Assembly: GCA_023055505.1 (NCBI GenBank)
Contig: JALIRH010000064.1
Location: forward strand, 124,001-188,000
Direction of reading: 5' to 3'
Length of the DNA: 64,000 nt
DNA from: Callipepla californica brunnescens
Lineage: Eukaryota; Chordata; Aves; Galliformes; Odontophoridae
Below the pieces are notes generated by a model. The model made no database searches and was not told the DNA's origin. It saw only the letters and a list, made by a program, of their open reading frames with translations. Position 1 is the first letter of the stretch. The number at the start of each line of letters is the position of its first letter. Below are positions 14,294-32,441 of this stretch, piece after piece. The position numbers were made by a program, and so were the translations under genes.

Positions 14294-14768
14294 TTATGTT
14301 GGAGAGGGTCCAGAGGAGGGCCATCAAGATGATTAAAGGACTGGAGAACCTCTCCTATGAAGACAGGATGAGGGAGGTGGGCTTGACCAGCCTGGAGAAG
14401 AGATTCCAGTATTTAAAATGAGATTATGAAAAAGGGGGAACCAATTTTTTACTTGGATAGGTAGTGATAGGATAAGGATGAATGTTTTTAAGTTCAAGGA
14501 GATTTAGATAGGCTGCCGGGGGGAAGTTCTTCACATAGAGAGTGGTGATGTGCTGGAACAGGCTGCCCAGAGAGGTGGTGGATGCTTTGTCCCTGGAGGT
14601 GATCAAGACCAGGTTGGATGGAGCTCTAAGCAACACAGTCAAGTATCAGATCTGGAGGTTGATGGCCCTGCCTGTGGCACTGGGGTTGGAACTTGATGAT
14701 CCCTGGAATCTCTTCCAGCACAAGCCATTCTATGATTCTATGATTCTATGATTGATTCTATGATTCTA
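14294..14768 (+). mobile_element. CR1 LINE 3' end with ATTCTATG octamer tail
   Basis: It runs from GTCCAGAGGAGGGCCATCAA through AGAGGTGGTGGATGCTTTGT and TGATCAAGACCAGGTTGGAT to CTCTTCCAGCACAAGCCATT. It then ends in four ATTCTATG-type repeats. That tail is the diagnostic 3' end of avian CR1. An internal stretch near 14415-14510 is AT-rich and diverged or rearranged. Confidence 0.93.
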
Positions 14769-15398
14769 AAATTAGTTATATTTAATCACTGTTAAGCAAT
14801 GTGATGAAATAGTTTCAGTATGTAAGTCATTATGGTTGATCTGAAATATGCTACCTTTTGTTTATTTTGGAATGAAAATTATGTATCAGACTAAAGCCAG
14901 TAAGCTGAAAATTCTTAAAAATTACTGTGTGAGTGAGATAATTGTATCTTTAATAACAACATTTATTATGTAAACAGAGTAATGTAAGTTATTATTAGTA
15001 ACTCTTTCTTTTCCATTCGAGAACACATCTAAAAGGGCTTACGTAGAAACATCTGTTTGATAATAAATCTGGGATGTGCAAAGTTACAATCTTCTCCTCT
15101 CTGTGGATATCTTCTCAATCACTAATGGTTAATATTTTTAAACAAATATAGGATGTGCTCAAATAATACACCAGTATTATATTTTAAGATTAGTTATTAA
15201 AATATTATTTTAATATTAATTTCATATTAAGGAGTATTAGAAAGTGATAATCTAAAGACACTCAAAACATTTGCATTTAATCAGAGCATCTCTTATTGCT
15301 ATATTGCTTGTTATTCAGTAACCAAAATATATTCTACTAAAATTAAATAGTGACACTTACAACTGTAATGGAGACTGTTACTAATGCACTGCTTTCAC

Positions 15399-15430
15399 AA
15401 AAACAAACAAACAAACAAACAAACAAAAAA
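15399..15430 (+). repeat. (AAAC)n microsatellite
   Basis: A run of AAAC units ending in six A. Confidence 0.9.
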
Positions 15431-17001
15431 CCCTGCTCTCCAAGCACAATATATAAAAAAATTGATATTTGTAGCACAATATATCAAAGAACCTACATGT
15501 TCGATTCACTCACCTTATGCTGGTGTTAATTAGGTTTAAATGTTGAAGCTCCCATTCACTGGAATGAAACATTATCTCATTGTATTATGTTTATGTTTCT
15601 GCATTATGATTCCATTACCATCTCTTAGAAACCCACTAATCTTTCTTACTGTTGTCATTGTCACCAATACACCAATACACAATGATTCTTTCTTTAAATT
15701 TTCAGAATTGCCTGAAAATGGATTTATTAATGAAATCATAAATCCAGAGGAGTTAGTTCTTAATCTTTTGATGTATTTAAGATTATACTTTTTCTAAGAC
15801 ATGTTTCATAGCTTTGATTTATGTGATCCATTAAAAGGAATTCTTAAATGTCCTTATTTAATGTGAGTGATAGAAATGTGGATTGTCAAGCTAATGGAAT
15901 TAAAGAGCTATGAAAGTAATAGAACATGTATCACATTTATATTCTTAAAAAAAAAAAAAAAAAAGCCAGTAATGCATGTTAGTAAAATAAAGGAAATTCA
16001 ATTACAGAACATTAGAAGCTTGCATTATCAGTTCTCTGGTACAATCCCACAAAGCAGGAGGGAAAGTAAAAAGGAAGTATTCTTTTTAACTCTGCTTTAA
16101 AAGAATATGAAAAGTTATTGGAATGAAGAATATGTCTGAAACTAAAAAAGTATTAAGATCATAATTAATTATTCATATTTAGAGTAAAATTTTACATTTT
16201 ACTTTATCTTTTATAAAGTGCTTAAAGTCTTTTAGCTGAAGATAAAGTGAATCTCTTTAAATGGCATTAACAGAGGCTATCACTGAAATTTACAGATAAG
16301 GATGTTTTACTTTAGATAAGCCAAAACACTCATTTAGCAAACTAAACTAAATTTATCAGAACAGAACTTCTGGCCTTTTTCTGTTCTAATATACTCAGAT
16401 GAATGCTGGCAGAATGAATTAGATTGAAGAAATACCTCTTGGTAGAGCAGAACCAACAATGCTTGCTTTTCACCAAATGGCCATTCTAAAATTGGTGTTC
16501 ACATGTATTCATCAAAGAGTGAGTCTGGGCTTACACTGCTTGTCATAATTTGGATCCATTAGTGGGAACAATGCCTGGCCATTAATTTTTGTAAACAGTT
16601 AAGGAACTTATATTCAACATCCTCTGAGATGTTGATGCTGCCATCAGATTTGGTTGAAAGCATGTAAGTACACCTTACATACTAAGGAGAGAGAGAGAAT
16701 GTATGAAAATCAGATTAAAAGTGAGATATCTTACAGCTAACAGTCTAGAAATGTAAGTTCCGTGGGGCAAAAAATAAAGGACTAACTAAGTGATTCAGGA
16801 AAGATCATAGCAAATTAACAGATGAATAGCAGATTAAAATTGGACAAATTATATTTCTCTTTTTCATTAAATTACTAGGACACACTAAGCCATTACTTTC
16901 ATAGTGAATTCACATTCTGGAGATGTCTTTGTTCTTTCATTAACATTAGTCTTAACATAACTGCCTTCATTGGACATTTGAAGCTATGATTGCAAGCATA
17001 C

Positions 17002-17251
17002 CGAGAATTGCCAGCACCGTGCTGTCCTTTAGGACTTCCATGGAACCTGAGCACACAAAGTATATAGCTTGCAGGGCATCTCCCTGCCGGAGGAGGTATT
17101 CTCCAGGAGCACAGAAGGAGGTTTTGATATGCAGAGACAGAGACCTGAGGCAACCACGGCTGGCACACTCAAAAAGGGAGAGCTGCAAAATCTCTTTGTT
17201 CAAGTGCATGGTGATGTCTGAACGCAGCTCATCTGGGAAGTCTTTTAATAG
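17002..17251 (-). CDS. KCNH8: KCNH8 exon: end of C-linker and first half of the cyclic-nucleotide-binding-homology domain
   Basis: This 250-base exon starts [20 protein letters not shown], the last helices of the C-linker. It then encodes the beta-roll of the nucleotide-binding-homology domain: [40 protein letters not shown] and [19 protein letters not shown]. The fold resembles CNG and HCN cyclic-nucleotide domains, but KCNH channels are not gated by binding of cAMP (family knowledge). The donor is CTCG|GTATGC. The acceptor is unusual: the minus strand reads a run of 22 T directly before GACAG at the exon edge. Starts in phase 0 and leaves one base, which forms glycine with the next exon. 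Confidence 0.96.
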
Positions 17252-17256
17252 CTGTC

Positions 17257-17293
17257 AAAAAAAAAAAAAAAAAAAAAAGAGAGAGAAAAAAAG
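17257..17293 (-). repeat. Poly-T/(TC)n polypyrimidine tract at a splice acceptor
   Basis: The plus strand has 22 A followed by GAGAGAG and seven A. On the gene strand this is a long CT/T tract that ends four bases before the CAG acceptor of the 17002-17251 exon. It therefore serves as that exon's polypyrimidine tract while also being a mutable mononucleotide repeat. Confidence 0.9.
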
Positions 17294-18008
17294 ATGAGAA
17301 GGAGAAAAAAGTGCAAAAAAGTTTGTTTTTGTTTCTTTGCAGGACTGATCTAATTTTGTGTTACTGCACAAGTCAAATTGAAGCAAAAATCTTCCTTTAA
17401 AATTTTCCTTATCTCGTTTGATAAGATACATGTGCTATGTCTTAATAAATCTTTACACTGATAAACACTCATAAATTCCTGGAAAGACATGAATAAAAAT
17501 ATGGCTTTATGAAAAAAAAAAAATCTTTGCAGAAGATGAATAATATGTGTACAAATGCACAATTTAATCTTGTCTAAGTTCCTCTCATTTGTTAGAACAC
17601 AGCATCCTGTTTGGACACATATGTTAATACACACTAGCCAAAATGAACTTAGTAATGAGCAGGCTGTATTGTCTTTTTTATGGTAAAACCACTGGAAGAG
17701 GAAAACTCAGAAAAAACTCTATATAGTTCATGTCCAAGCATTATTTTTTTTTTCAATTTTCTTTCATTTTTTATGGTGCTATAATTGCACACCAAAAAAG
17801 AGAGAAATAATACTGTCAAAGTAAATATTCAGTGGAAGAATCTCTAGAAACTAAAAGCAATGTTGTATGATCTTACTTTTCTGCATATCCTCATTGTAAC
17901 TTGGCAAAATTTAATGATATCTATCCAGATATGTTGTAAAAAAAACGTCTGCTTGAAGATGTGAAGATGACAAAATGAAGAAAATATCATTATGCTGATC
18001 AATTTCTT

Positions 18009-18072
18009 ATCAATATTCTGTAACCATGTATACCATCAGTGTTACGTAACCATCAATATTCTGTTGCCATGT
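18009..18072 (+). repeat. Partial 43-base tandem duplication
   Basis: ATCAATATTCTGTAACCATGT at 18009 recurs at 18052 as ATCAATATTCTGTTGCCATGT, with two differences. The two copies are offset by 43 bases, and the second one runs into the mariner remnant. Confidence 0.8.
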
Positions 18073-18352
18073 GACAGAAGACAGCAGAGGGATGGTGCAA
18101 ATGAATGGTGTCTGACATGGAAGTGCATATGAAGCAAAGGCGTGCCACTGAATTTCTCCATGCAGAAAAAATGTCACCCACTGATATTCATCAATGCTTG
18201 CTGAACATTTATAGAGACCAAACAGTGGGTGTGAGTGCAGTGAGGCAGTGCGTGGTGTGTTTCAGCAGTGGTGGCAGTAACAGTCGATCACCTCCACTGG
18301 TACAGAAGTTTTCAAGCACTGCAGATGAGCTCTTTTTCAAAATTATTAGTAT
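18061..18352 (+). mobile_element. Internally deleted mariner (Galluhop-like)
   Basis: The plus strand opens with the mariner transposase start region: MKQRRATEFLHAEKMSPTDI, then HQCLLNIYRDQT and VSAVRQCVVCFSSG. At about 18279 the text jumps to CGATCACCTCCACTGGTACA, which corresponds to the end region of the transposase in the larger copy (GCCTCCTCTGGTGCAGATTT at about 7340 on the minus strand). Roughly 0.8 kb of the middle is therefore missing. A clear inverted terminal repeat is not visible at either end. It encodes nothing functional. Confidence 0.8.
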
Positions 18353-18808
18353 TTGAAAATAGGGAAATTAATAACCTCAGCATTCAGACAATATACTCCA
18401 GGACAAACCACTTATATACAGTAATGCAAGAAATAAAAGAAAATGAAGGAGTGAGGAAAGAAGAGTAAAAAAGAAATAAAAGCAAACAAACGAGCAGGAA
18501 AAAAACAGAATTTTTGTGTGTTTGGTGAAAGCAAAGTGTTCAATATAGTGTTTCCGGCATCATCCAGAAGTTTTCTGATGAGTGCCTCTTCAACAGCTCT
18601 GAATAATAAAGGACTCTGAATTTTTAATTTAATATGCATGTTGCAAAACAGATTCCTTAGCAGCATGCCCCTCCTGGACCAGCACAGGTTTAATTTTAGG
18701 CATGTTGTCCTTCATACGCAATGTCACACAAAAAAATGCATCAGAAACAGGAAATTACTCTCCTCCCTAATTCCAGCAGTCAAAACTGTCAAAAACACAA
18801 CATTCTCA

Positions 18809-23305
<4,497 letters not shown>

Positions 23306-25628
23306 TTATGAATACTACACACTTTGTATAACATTATACTACTGACATTATTAAATTCTTGTTTAGAAGATATTGTACTCTATACAGGATTCCAAGAATA
23401 AAAATAAATGAAATGGTATGAACTTATACAGCATGTAAATCATTATTTCACTGGATAACTGGATTTCTGTGTTGAAATAAAGCACTTTTGAATTGCATAT
23501 TACAAGTCTAATTAGATAATTCACAAAATCCACGAACCTACAGAAAAGGAAAAATCATAACATAGTAACATTGCAACAAAAATGCAACACTAATTTGATT
23601 AGATTCATTCCATTAATAAATGCTTGGAAATATTTCTTAGATGCTAAGATTAAATTCTTAAAATAATAATTACATATTAGAGTCTTTTTCATGTTTATCT
23701 TTACAACAGAAAAGATTCAGACAACTAAACACAATATAAAAACATTAATTTTCTGACATTATGAATTTTTGTTAAGTATTTATCAGATTACTAATTTAAA
23801 GCTTCTTTTCATTTTCTAAATGACTGCACAAATACTACAGAAAGAGAACTATATTCTGACTCATAGGTATTTACAATAATAAAAAGATGATAGAGAATAC
23901 AAGTGGTGTAAAATATATCATTCCTGTTTTTGAAAAGGAAAAGAAAAAACCTCAAAGAATTGCATAAATGTAGTGCTTAGCAAAATTCAGGATAGAGAAT
24001 TAAAAAAAAGACTAAAATCAATGTGTGTCACTTTTGCGTGCTAAGCTGATTGCTTTGTGGAGTGGGAATTCTTCCTAGATACTCAGGTATCATCATGATA
24101 ACAAAGTTTTCTTAGTATTTATTGTACTTCTGGAAGAAATGGTAGGAGCTATCTTTGTCCTGTGCTGAGAGTTTCAGTAATTATATCCAGTCATGTATGT
24201 GCCAAAAGGCTGAATCACTTTCTGAGGCTTACTTGCTTCTCCCACTCCACTCAGCATACATTTGTTCATTTTGGACAAAATCAAGTGAGTAACAGGGAAA
24301 CTCCTCTTGTACAGAGTATCTGTAAAAGTATATGGTGCATTTTAAACATTTTAAGACTCAGTGTTTCCAGTTACACTGGGAAAAAAGTTTGTAAGTATTT
24401 ATACCCTAAGGCAGGTTTGTTGATTTTCTACTGCTACCACACAGAAGTCCTCAACACTTAGACTCTTGCACGCTTGCCTGCAGAGAAAGCTAAGCCAGAA
24501 AGGCTGGATAGTAACAGTAAAAGGTCCAGCCATAACTGATAGAGAGAATTAATCACATCAGGCTATTTTAGATTTGTGGCTCCTAATTGCCTAAAATAAA
24601 AGAGAAGCAAAAGTTGTAACTTAACTGATGCTGGCAATACAGGTACAAAGTCAGTAGTGTCATCATGTACCAGGAGTAATTGCATGGGGAAGGCAAAAAA
24701 TAAGGCTTGCATCCCATCCACAATCATAGCAAATAATTAGAGGAGTCTGTGCAGCACTGTCTGCTGAATATTGTTAACAGCTTATGTGTGCATACAAATA
24801 ATCAATACTTTACGGATGGATGCTGCAGAAACTAACAGCAATTAATCAGTCTGGCAGATACTGTGGTTATATTATCAGGGTTGCATTGATGCAATATTTT
24901 TCTGCTAGTTTGGGTCTTCTTGCTGCTTCCTACTGCTGTGTTATCTCACAGAAACACCATTTCTTCAACAATGATATGGTACTTAATACAGCTGCATTAA
25001 AGAATGTAATCCCAAACATTAAACAACAAAAGCCTAATACAATTCCTGATAGAGTAGATGAAGTTAATAAATGTCTTCTTAAACCTGATATGCAGAACTA
25101 CTATTCTATACTTCAACAATAGGTTTGAAAGCCTAAAATACAGATCCTCAGGAAAACATCTGCAAACCAGCTTTGTCTACTTTCTTACCTGGATATATCA
25201 TATCAGATATATAGTGCATATGAACAATCACAGAATTGAATAAAAATTAATACATTATTTTAAATAACTATAACTGATGTGTCAGTACTAAAATAATGTC
25301 CATTAGGAGCAAATATCTTTCCTGGGAATGTTGTAAAACTCCCAATTCTTCGCCTCCATATTCCTATCCTTCTGTCCTTTGCTATCACATTCACTGTTTT
25401 AAAGGTTTATATTGCAGCTCATTTAAAATTTCTCCACCTCATTTTTAGGTGTCAAACAAATAAAAAAATATGGGTTTATCTATTGTAAGAACATACAAAA
25501 CAATGCCAGCCTCATGTTTAGAAAAATATATTTTGTGTTAGCCACAGTATCTGAGTCTATTTTTTAAATGACAGAAACACATAGAATCATTTCTCCTTTT
25601 AAATGTTCTTTACTTTCAAGGCTATCAA

Positions 25629-25665
25629 GTGAAAAAAAAAGGAAAAAGGAAAAAAAGAAAATCTA
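25629..25665 (+). repeat. A/G-rich tract
   Basis: A run of purines with AAAAAGG units, interrupted once or not at all. Confidence 0.75.
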
Positions 25666-28600
25666 AACAAAATAACTGCTCCAAAAATTCTATTAACGCG
25701 AGTTGAGGTGCATTAAAAATATAAGTGTTTAAATTCTACTGTTCAAAAAAGTAGAAATCTCTATAATAATTTTAAAATAATTCTACAACTGAAATACTAA
25801 AGATAATATTTAGCATTTTATAGTTGCTAATAAGCATTCTGGCCATGACAATCTACCTGCATCGTTATCCGACACAAGCTCACCACTCAGTGCCCAGTTC
25901 TGTGATGTAACTCAGATGGTCAGATGAAGTATCTCAATCAGTGTAATGACATACATTAGTAGCAATTAGTAATTATTACCAATTGTTAACAATTTCCACA
26001 AAATACTTGCTATATAGATTAGGAGATTAGGGTGATTAGGTCCTTTATCACTGGAATACATTTCATAATGAAAATAATTTTGTGCCCTGAGAGCTATGTT
26101 AACTCCCACTGCAGCAGCCCCAATTCACTATTGACAGCTTCTCACTTCAGGTCAACAGTCAGGCAACAAGTTGCTGCAGGTGTGTGTGTGGGAAATGATA
26201 GCAGCTCTTCAGTATGTAGCTGTACACTCAGATCCGCAAAAGATCTTCACATATTTCATTTGGGTAAAGAATGGGCAAAGTCTGTTGCAAGGATCCCATT
26301 GATGCTAAAATTTTAGCTTATATCTCTGCTGCTTCTGTGAAATATTATCCTGCTCAAAATAGATCTCAGGTCAAAGCACTTGTGAAAATTAAACAGAAAG
26401 TAAATTTCCTACTTGTAAATACTCTTGTGGTATCAGTATCTGAGAATGCTTTTGTCTCAATCACTTTCATTATTCACCTATGTTGCTTCTTCAGAATGCA
26501 TTTCCTCATGCTATAGCTGAAGATGATTTAAAAAGTGGAAAACAGAACTAATATTTATTTGAAATAAGATGATAATATTTCATATTTTTGCATAATACAA
26601 TCATCTTTACTATAATTTTTATAAATTAATGTATTCTACCTCACCGAATCCTAGTTGTTTCTTGACATTAAAACATTATCTGTGCTATTTAAATAACTTC
26701 CAATGAAATTTCCATAGTTGATCCAGTTGTTTCTAATTAGCACAGTGCGTTGAAAAAATAAAGTTGTATGAAACCAAATTATTTTACTTCCAGTGTGTGC
26801 ATGACTCTGAATTATTTTAAAAAAACTTTGCCTCTGCTCTTATGATTATTATTCATTTAAAGTATTCTCCTAAATGTCCTCAAAACCTTTTTTTAATCCT
26901 GCCTTGCCAAATACATTTGACAACTACAACACCATTTATTTTTTCTAGACTATTAATACATTAAACTGCAGTAATCAAATTACTTAATCCCACTGAACAC
27001 AGCTGTTATCCTTTCAATCTCATAAAATCTATAATTTCTTTGCAGGTTTGATCTATTGTGGAATTTTGTTTGTCTTATTAGGGGAGGCACACAGGTACTA
27101 GAGCAGATGATTTTAGGATTGAAGACCCCAAGAGATGACAGGAGTAATCATACTTACAACCACACTTTTCTTCACATTTAAAACAGAAAATTCCATCATC
27201 TCAGAAGTGTCATACAGATGCATGTTCTTGGACTGAGAAAATGCTACCACATCATCTATGCTACATGGAATAGTTGCAAACTAGTAAGGAACGGACATGA
27301 GTTCTTACTATTTACAAAGTAAAGACCTTGATGTGCACCTGCATGGTGTGCCGACAGCCTCAGGCTATGAAGGACCAAATCTGGCCTGGAGGTTATATTT
27401 GAAGGAAAATCTAGCTGTCTTTCAAAAATAAATAAAAGTTCAGTGGCAGTGCACAAGAGATAGACTTTTAAGGTTTCTATATCAGTATAATACACGTAAG
27501 CATAATTGTTGCATGGCACCAAAGGACTAATCTACTACCTTTGGTTTTTGTTAAAACACTTTCCTACCTATAACAGAAATTCAAAATAAAAAAGAAAACA
27601 TTTCATAAACAAAGTACATCGATTATATTCTCAAGAACCAAAGCTCTGCTTAAAATTATTAAAGTAATTCCAAAAGGAATTTAATAACTAGCTCTCTTAT
27701 TTTTATTTCATTATAAAATATGACCCTTGGAGTCATATTCCTTATTGCAATATGTTGGACAAATATATTACATGGGCATGAGAGAGACTCATAATGTGAG
27801 TTACCAGAGGAGCATCTGCTAACAGTCAAATTTTGTGGAGGAAAATCCTTGACATGAAACAGGAAGGAAATTTTAACTTGGATTTAACTTGGATGATATG
27901 AAACAGTTTTATCTCAACTGCCTATGTCTGGAATACTTGAGGTAAAAGTATGCAAGGCTACTCAAGGCTGCTCTTTTCAATCCTCAGTGAGAGCCAAGGT
28001 ACATGATATGCTGCCTGAGACTTGCCATGCCTTCAACAATTATGGAGATTAGTGCTTTATATCAAAGCAAGGCAAAGGTATCTGCCCTCCACAGTCTATA
28101 GGGTCACCTTTATCTTTCCTGTGTGAAGCTTTAACAATATAGCTTTAAAATCTAATTTATGCCTCTTTAAACCTTTTCCTCAAAATTGCTTTGTCTGAGT
28201 CATAATACTTCGAACCAATCTGGTGCATTCATTGTACATATTTCTCCAGATAATGAAGAGTTAACAATGTTAACTTTGTACAAGCAGATTATACTTAACC
28301 TCTGGGCTCAGTGAACATTTAAGTGCCAACAGAAAAAACATACTAGATATTATCACTTTGGAATCTGCAGAATATTTTCTATGGATATATTTAACATTTT
28401 GCTTGATGAATGCTCACACTGCTGATGGTAATAAAGCACATCCAAAATCCTTTTAATGTGTAATCAAAGAGGAAAAAGTGTCCCCTTTACTTTCAAGAAT
28501 GCTATGTCTCTTTCTGTTAAGTAGATAAAATCCTTGGAGGGGACTGAGAAAAAATTTATAAAAGATTTTATGTTTCTGATCTGGCATGTTCATCTCTTTA

Positions 28601-29137
28601 AAGCCTGGTGCATAAATCAAAATAAACCCTGCATTCATGAAAGGGGTACACATTTATGTCACTACATGAAATTACTGACACCATATTTTGGGGATCTCTC
28701 AAATGATGGCAATGAAAATAAATATAACATTTTGAAACGAATAATAGCAGAGTTTCAAAACTGTTATCTTCTCAGAAACAAAACTTCACATTAAAATTAT
28801 ATTCGAGGATTAATGAACAGTAAATTTTAAGATTATTGTCATACTAGAAGTTAAATGGACACTAGGAATGGATGAATTCAATGAAAATGCCATTTGTCCT
28901 GCATTGCAGAATCACTGAACAGAATTTTATTGCATCTTTACTAAATCAACAAATGAAGGAAGATTTGCACATGAACCAAATTCAAGACACAAAGATGATC
29001 CTAACACTGCTGCTATACGGAACATATGTTTGCATCTCTCGGACTTCTTTATTAAGGATTGAAAAAAAAGGTGGATTTGAAGACATGCCAGCTAAAATCA
29101 TAATACTGTGTTGGAGTTAGGGAATTCTATCATTGAT

Positions 29138-29238
29138 TTCTGGGGCGATCTGATAGCAGCCTTTCAATATATTAAGGGGTACCTACAGGAGGGAAGGGGA
29201 CAGACTCTTTAACCAGGTCTGTTGTGATAAGGTACTGA
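29138..29238 (+). repeat. Probable CR1 fragment
   Basis: GCAGCCTTTCAATATATTAA, GGGGTACCTACAGGAGGGA and GGGACAGACTCTTTAACCAG match the order of text in CR1 between the reverse-transcriptase end and the 3' untranslated region. About 100 bases are recognisable and then it passes into an A run. Confidence 0.65.
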
Positions 29239-32200
29239 AAAAAAAAAAAAAGAAGTGGCATCCTATGTTATTATTTTGCAAATCTGACTAATACCCTTTG
29301 TAAATAAATTGATTGCTGTATTTCTAATTGAATATATACTTAGAAGCTGTTGTACAAATAATTACACATTGTAGAACTTTAACTCATGCAACTTGAAAAA
29401 CTCATAACAAGATATTGACCCATTGTGCTCACAGAAAATGAAGTTTTCATGGAACAATAAATATTTAATGAACTCTAGTTCAGAAAGAAGAGGTGCTCAA
29501 TCAAGGGATTAATAGAGGGAAAAACCCTCCAAGATCTAATTGTAATGTTGTTAATAGCAACAAAAACACAGCTGAGCCCACAGAAGTGCCAAAAAACTGA
29601 CAATTAAGTTTTAATTATTTGACAAACCCAAGCTCTAAATTGACTGTGAGAAGTCTGCAAATATCATTGCTTATAGTATGAAAGCAAAATTTCTATATTT
29701 TCATGTTAAAACTGATGTGCCTTTGGGGATACTGAAAACATTCCTCAGTAGGAAGCATTAAATCTTTTGTCATCAGCAATGTGTGATCCATTAAATAATT
29801 CAAATTTTCATTTTGGAAGGCCAGAAGTGCAAGGAGAGATACTTTTCTCGCTATGGGAAGCTTATAATTCACCCTAGTTAGTGAAAGTACCAAATTTACG
29901 GATTACACAGTCATTTCCAAAGTCTCTCCGGTTGTCTTCAGGACATGTTTGTGGCTTGTCATTGGCAGTGAAAATGCCTGATGTGATATACTTGTAATAG
30001 AAACATTTTATTAGAAAGCAATTAGAAGGATATATTTTAAAAATATTTGGTTAGTTACAACCAAGAAGGCTGAAGTTCTGTAGCAATTCTCACCTAATGT
30101 AAACACTCTACGAAGCACAGTGTACATGAGATACCAACACCACATTTCAAGACCTAGATTCTTCCCAGAATCTAATAACACCCATGCATAAAATATCTCT
30201 GTTATTAGATGTAATCTTAGCCATTTTTTTTTTTTCTGTGAAATAATGTTTTGTTCTTTTTCTGGACTTCTTGGCTTGACAAACCCCTGAGGATGAGTCC
30301 AGACACAGTTCAACAATCAGAATCCCAGATCTTTCTTAAAGTGCTAGTTTGAATGAATTAGCTACTTACAGTTCTCCTTCAATATGAGGCTAAAAATCTC
30401 AATTTCTAAAGAATTTATTTCATATCACCTGCTATACTATGTACTGGTGAGAGAAGAAAGAAGAAATGGGGTGGGATTGGGAGAGGCATGTCCCTCTGAG
30501 TGGGGCTCTGAGACAATCTCTAGAAAATTAGCTGTTGCTCTGCAAACCCTAGAGGTTAGAACTGGAGTTTTCCTCCAGGATAATTAGTCAAGTTGAATGG
30601 AAAATAATTGGCTGAATTTGCATTGTTTGGTGGGCTGGCCTGAAGTCAATTGGGCAGACATTGTATGACCTGTCCCTCTTAAATCCCAGCCCTTCTAATA
30701 TTGGGCTCGATGAAATCTGACTCTATTGCACATATAGTTCTGTTTTAAGAGCTAACACAGCAAATTTACAAGGAATACATTTGCCATGGTATTTTATGAT
30801 GATTATCTAAACATGCTTAGTGTTGCATAGAAGTTTCAGTATAAATGATATGTGCACCTGCATTACTGTAGAACTAGGTCATAAGTTGTTCAGCTTCATA
30901 TATCAAGTAGATAAATGTAGAGAAGAAACATTCCTGAAACACTTTTTTTCTAAGTATGCACTGATCTTCTCAATGGTAATTTGTCAGATGGTTATATTTG
31001 GATACATGGGAGATTTAGTCGTTCTTGCTTCTGCAAGCAGGCAGTTTTTTTCTGTTCCACACTTAATTGAAAAGACCAGGCAGAGATATTTGCAATATCC
31101 ACTTTTATGACTCTGTCAGTTAATACATAAAGAAGTACTGCATATAAATAAATATTTTAATGAATTTCTTCCTTTTTTTTTAACCAGCAAAGAATTTCTA
31201 ATCAGCTCTAACCCCATGAATTTATTATCAATGAAGACAAATGTCTTTTTGTAAATATCGTTATTCTTGTTTAGCAAGGGAAAGAAAAGGGTTTTTTTTA
31301 ATTTTTAAACTAAAATAAAATAATGTAAATTAAATACTTCTTGACATCTCATATAGTGTTGATTGTTTTTTAGGGTATAGGTAAAATATACAAGACTAAA
31401 CATATACTTAATTTAAGAAATGAAAGTACAAAGGTATTATTGGAAGGATATAAATCATTTGCACATTTTATATTTTAGGGAGGTGCCACTTATCAAATAG
31501 TCTCAAAATCTAATATTGCTGCTCCTTAGGCAAACTAGCTGTTACTGTCCTTTTCCAGGCTATCAAATGCCCTGCAGCTAAACTTGGAATTATAAATGTT
31601 AGTGCTTCTAGTCCACTCAGTGAAAAGAGAATGTCTATCTTTGTCCTCTTTGTTTCTCTGTGCTCCATCAGTCTGTACGTATCTGTTAGAGCTTTTCTTA
31701 TCTCGAATTTAAAATCTAATAACCTTTTGGGCAAGAACAGCTTTTTTATTTTGTGTTAACTGAGCAATGGAGACAAGAGGGTCTTGACCCATAACTAGAA
31801 TCCCAGCTGCTGTTCCAATGAAATTAACAGTAGTGGCATTTTTTTAATCAGTCAGCTAAAATTTTAGAGATCTGCTTTGCAGTTTTATGTGTTTAGAGTC
31901 CAATTCTTGAAGAAAAAGGTTACAGCTATTATGAAAGTACATTCCTGTTTCATTTAAGAAGTTATTTTACCCTCCTCCATATAGCAATACAGATTACATA
32001 GAAATGAAGTTTATTATTAAAAAAAAACACAAAATATATATAAAAGCTAACCCAACAAAAGCTGTGAAGAACATCAGTTTTAAGATTGCCAGAAAAGTTG
32101 TGAATCTGCATGTATGCAGTGTGTCATAGTCTAATTATAATTCTTATCATAGCTGGTAAATTAATTTCACTTCTACCCAGACGTTCTCAGCTGCTCAATG

Positions 32201-32395
32201 TTCACCGTCAGAGAAACTCAAGCTAAAGTAAATCTTTCATCACTTCATGATAATGTCTGGGTGCTAACTGTGAGTGTATTAGCACTCCTGAATCAGAATG
32301 ATCAGATAGATTCTCCTTTGGGCAAAGATAGTTGCAAACTATAACTTAAAATATCTATAAAACACTATTTATTTGCAACAAAATATCAAGACATG

Positions 32396-32399
<4 letters not shown>

Positions 32400-32435
<36 letters not shown>

Positions 32436-32441
32436 TATATA
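32400..32441 (+). repeat. (TA)n(CA)n microsatellite
   Basis: Fourteen TA units are followed by four CA units and then three more TA units. Confidence 0.93.

Noticed and set aside
16986..17297. Plus-strand open frame of 103 codons
   Set aside because: It lies directly opposite a KCNH8 exon and ends in the poly-A tract. It is a shadow of the real exon.
24820..25122. Plus-strand open frame of 100 codons in the 18.6-kb intron
   Set aside because: It has no recognisable domain, no promoter or splice context, and a length that can occur by chance in a 64-kb AT-rich sequence.
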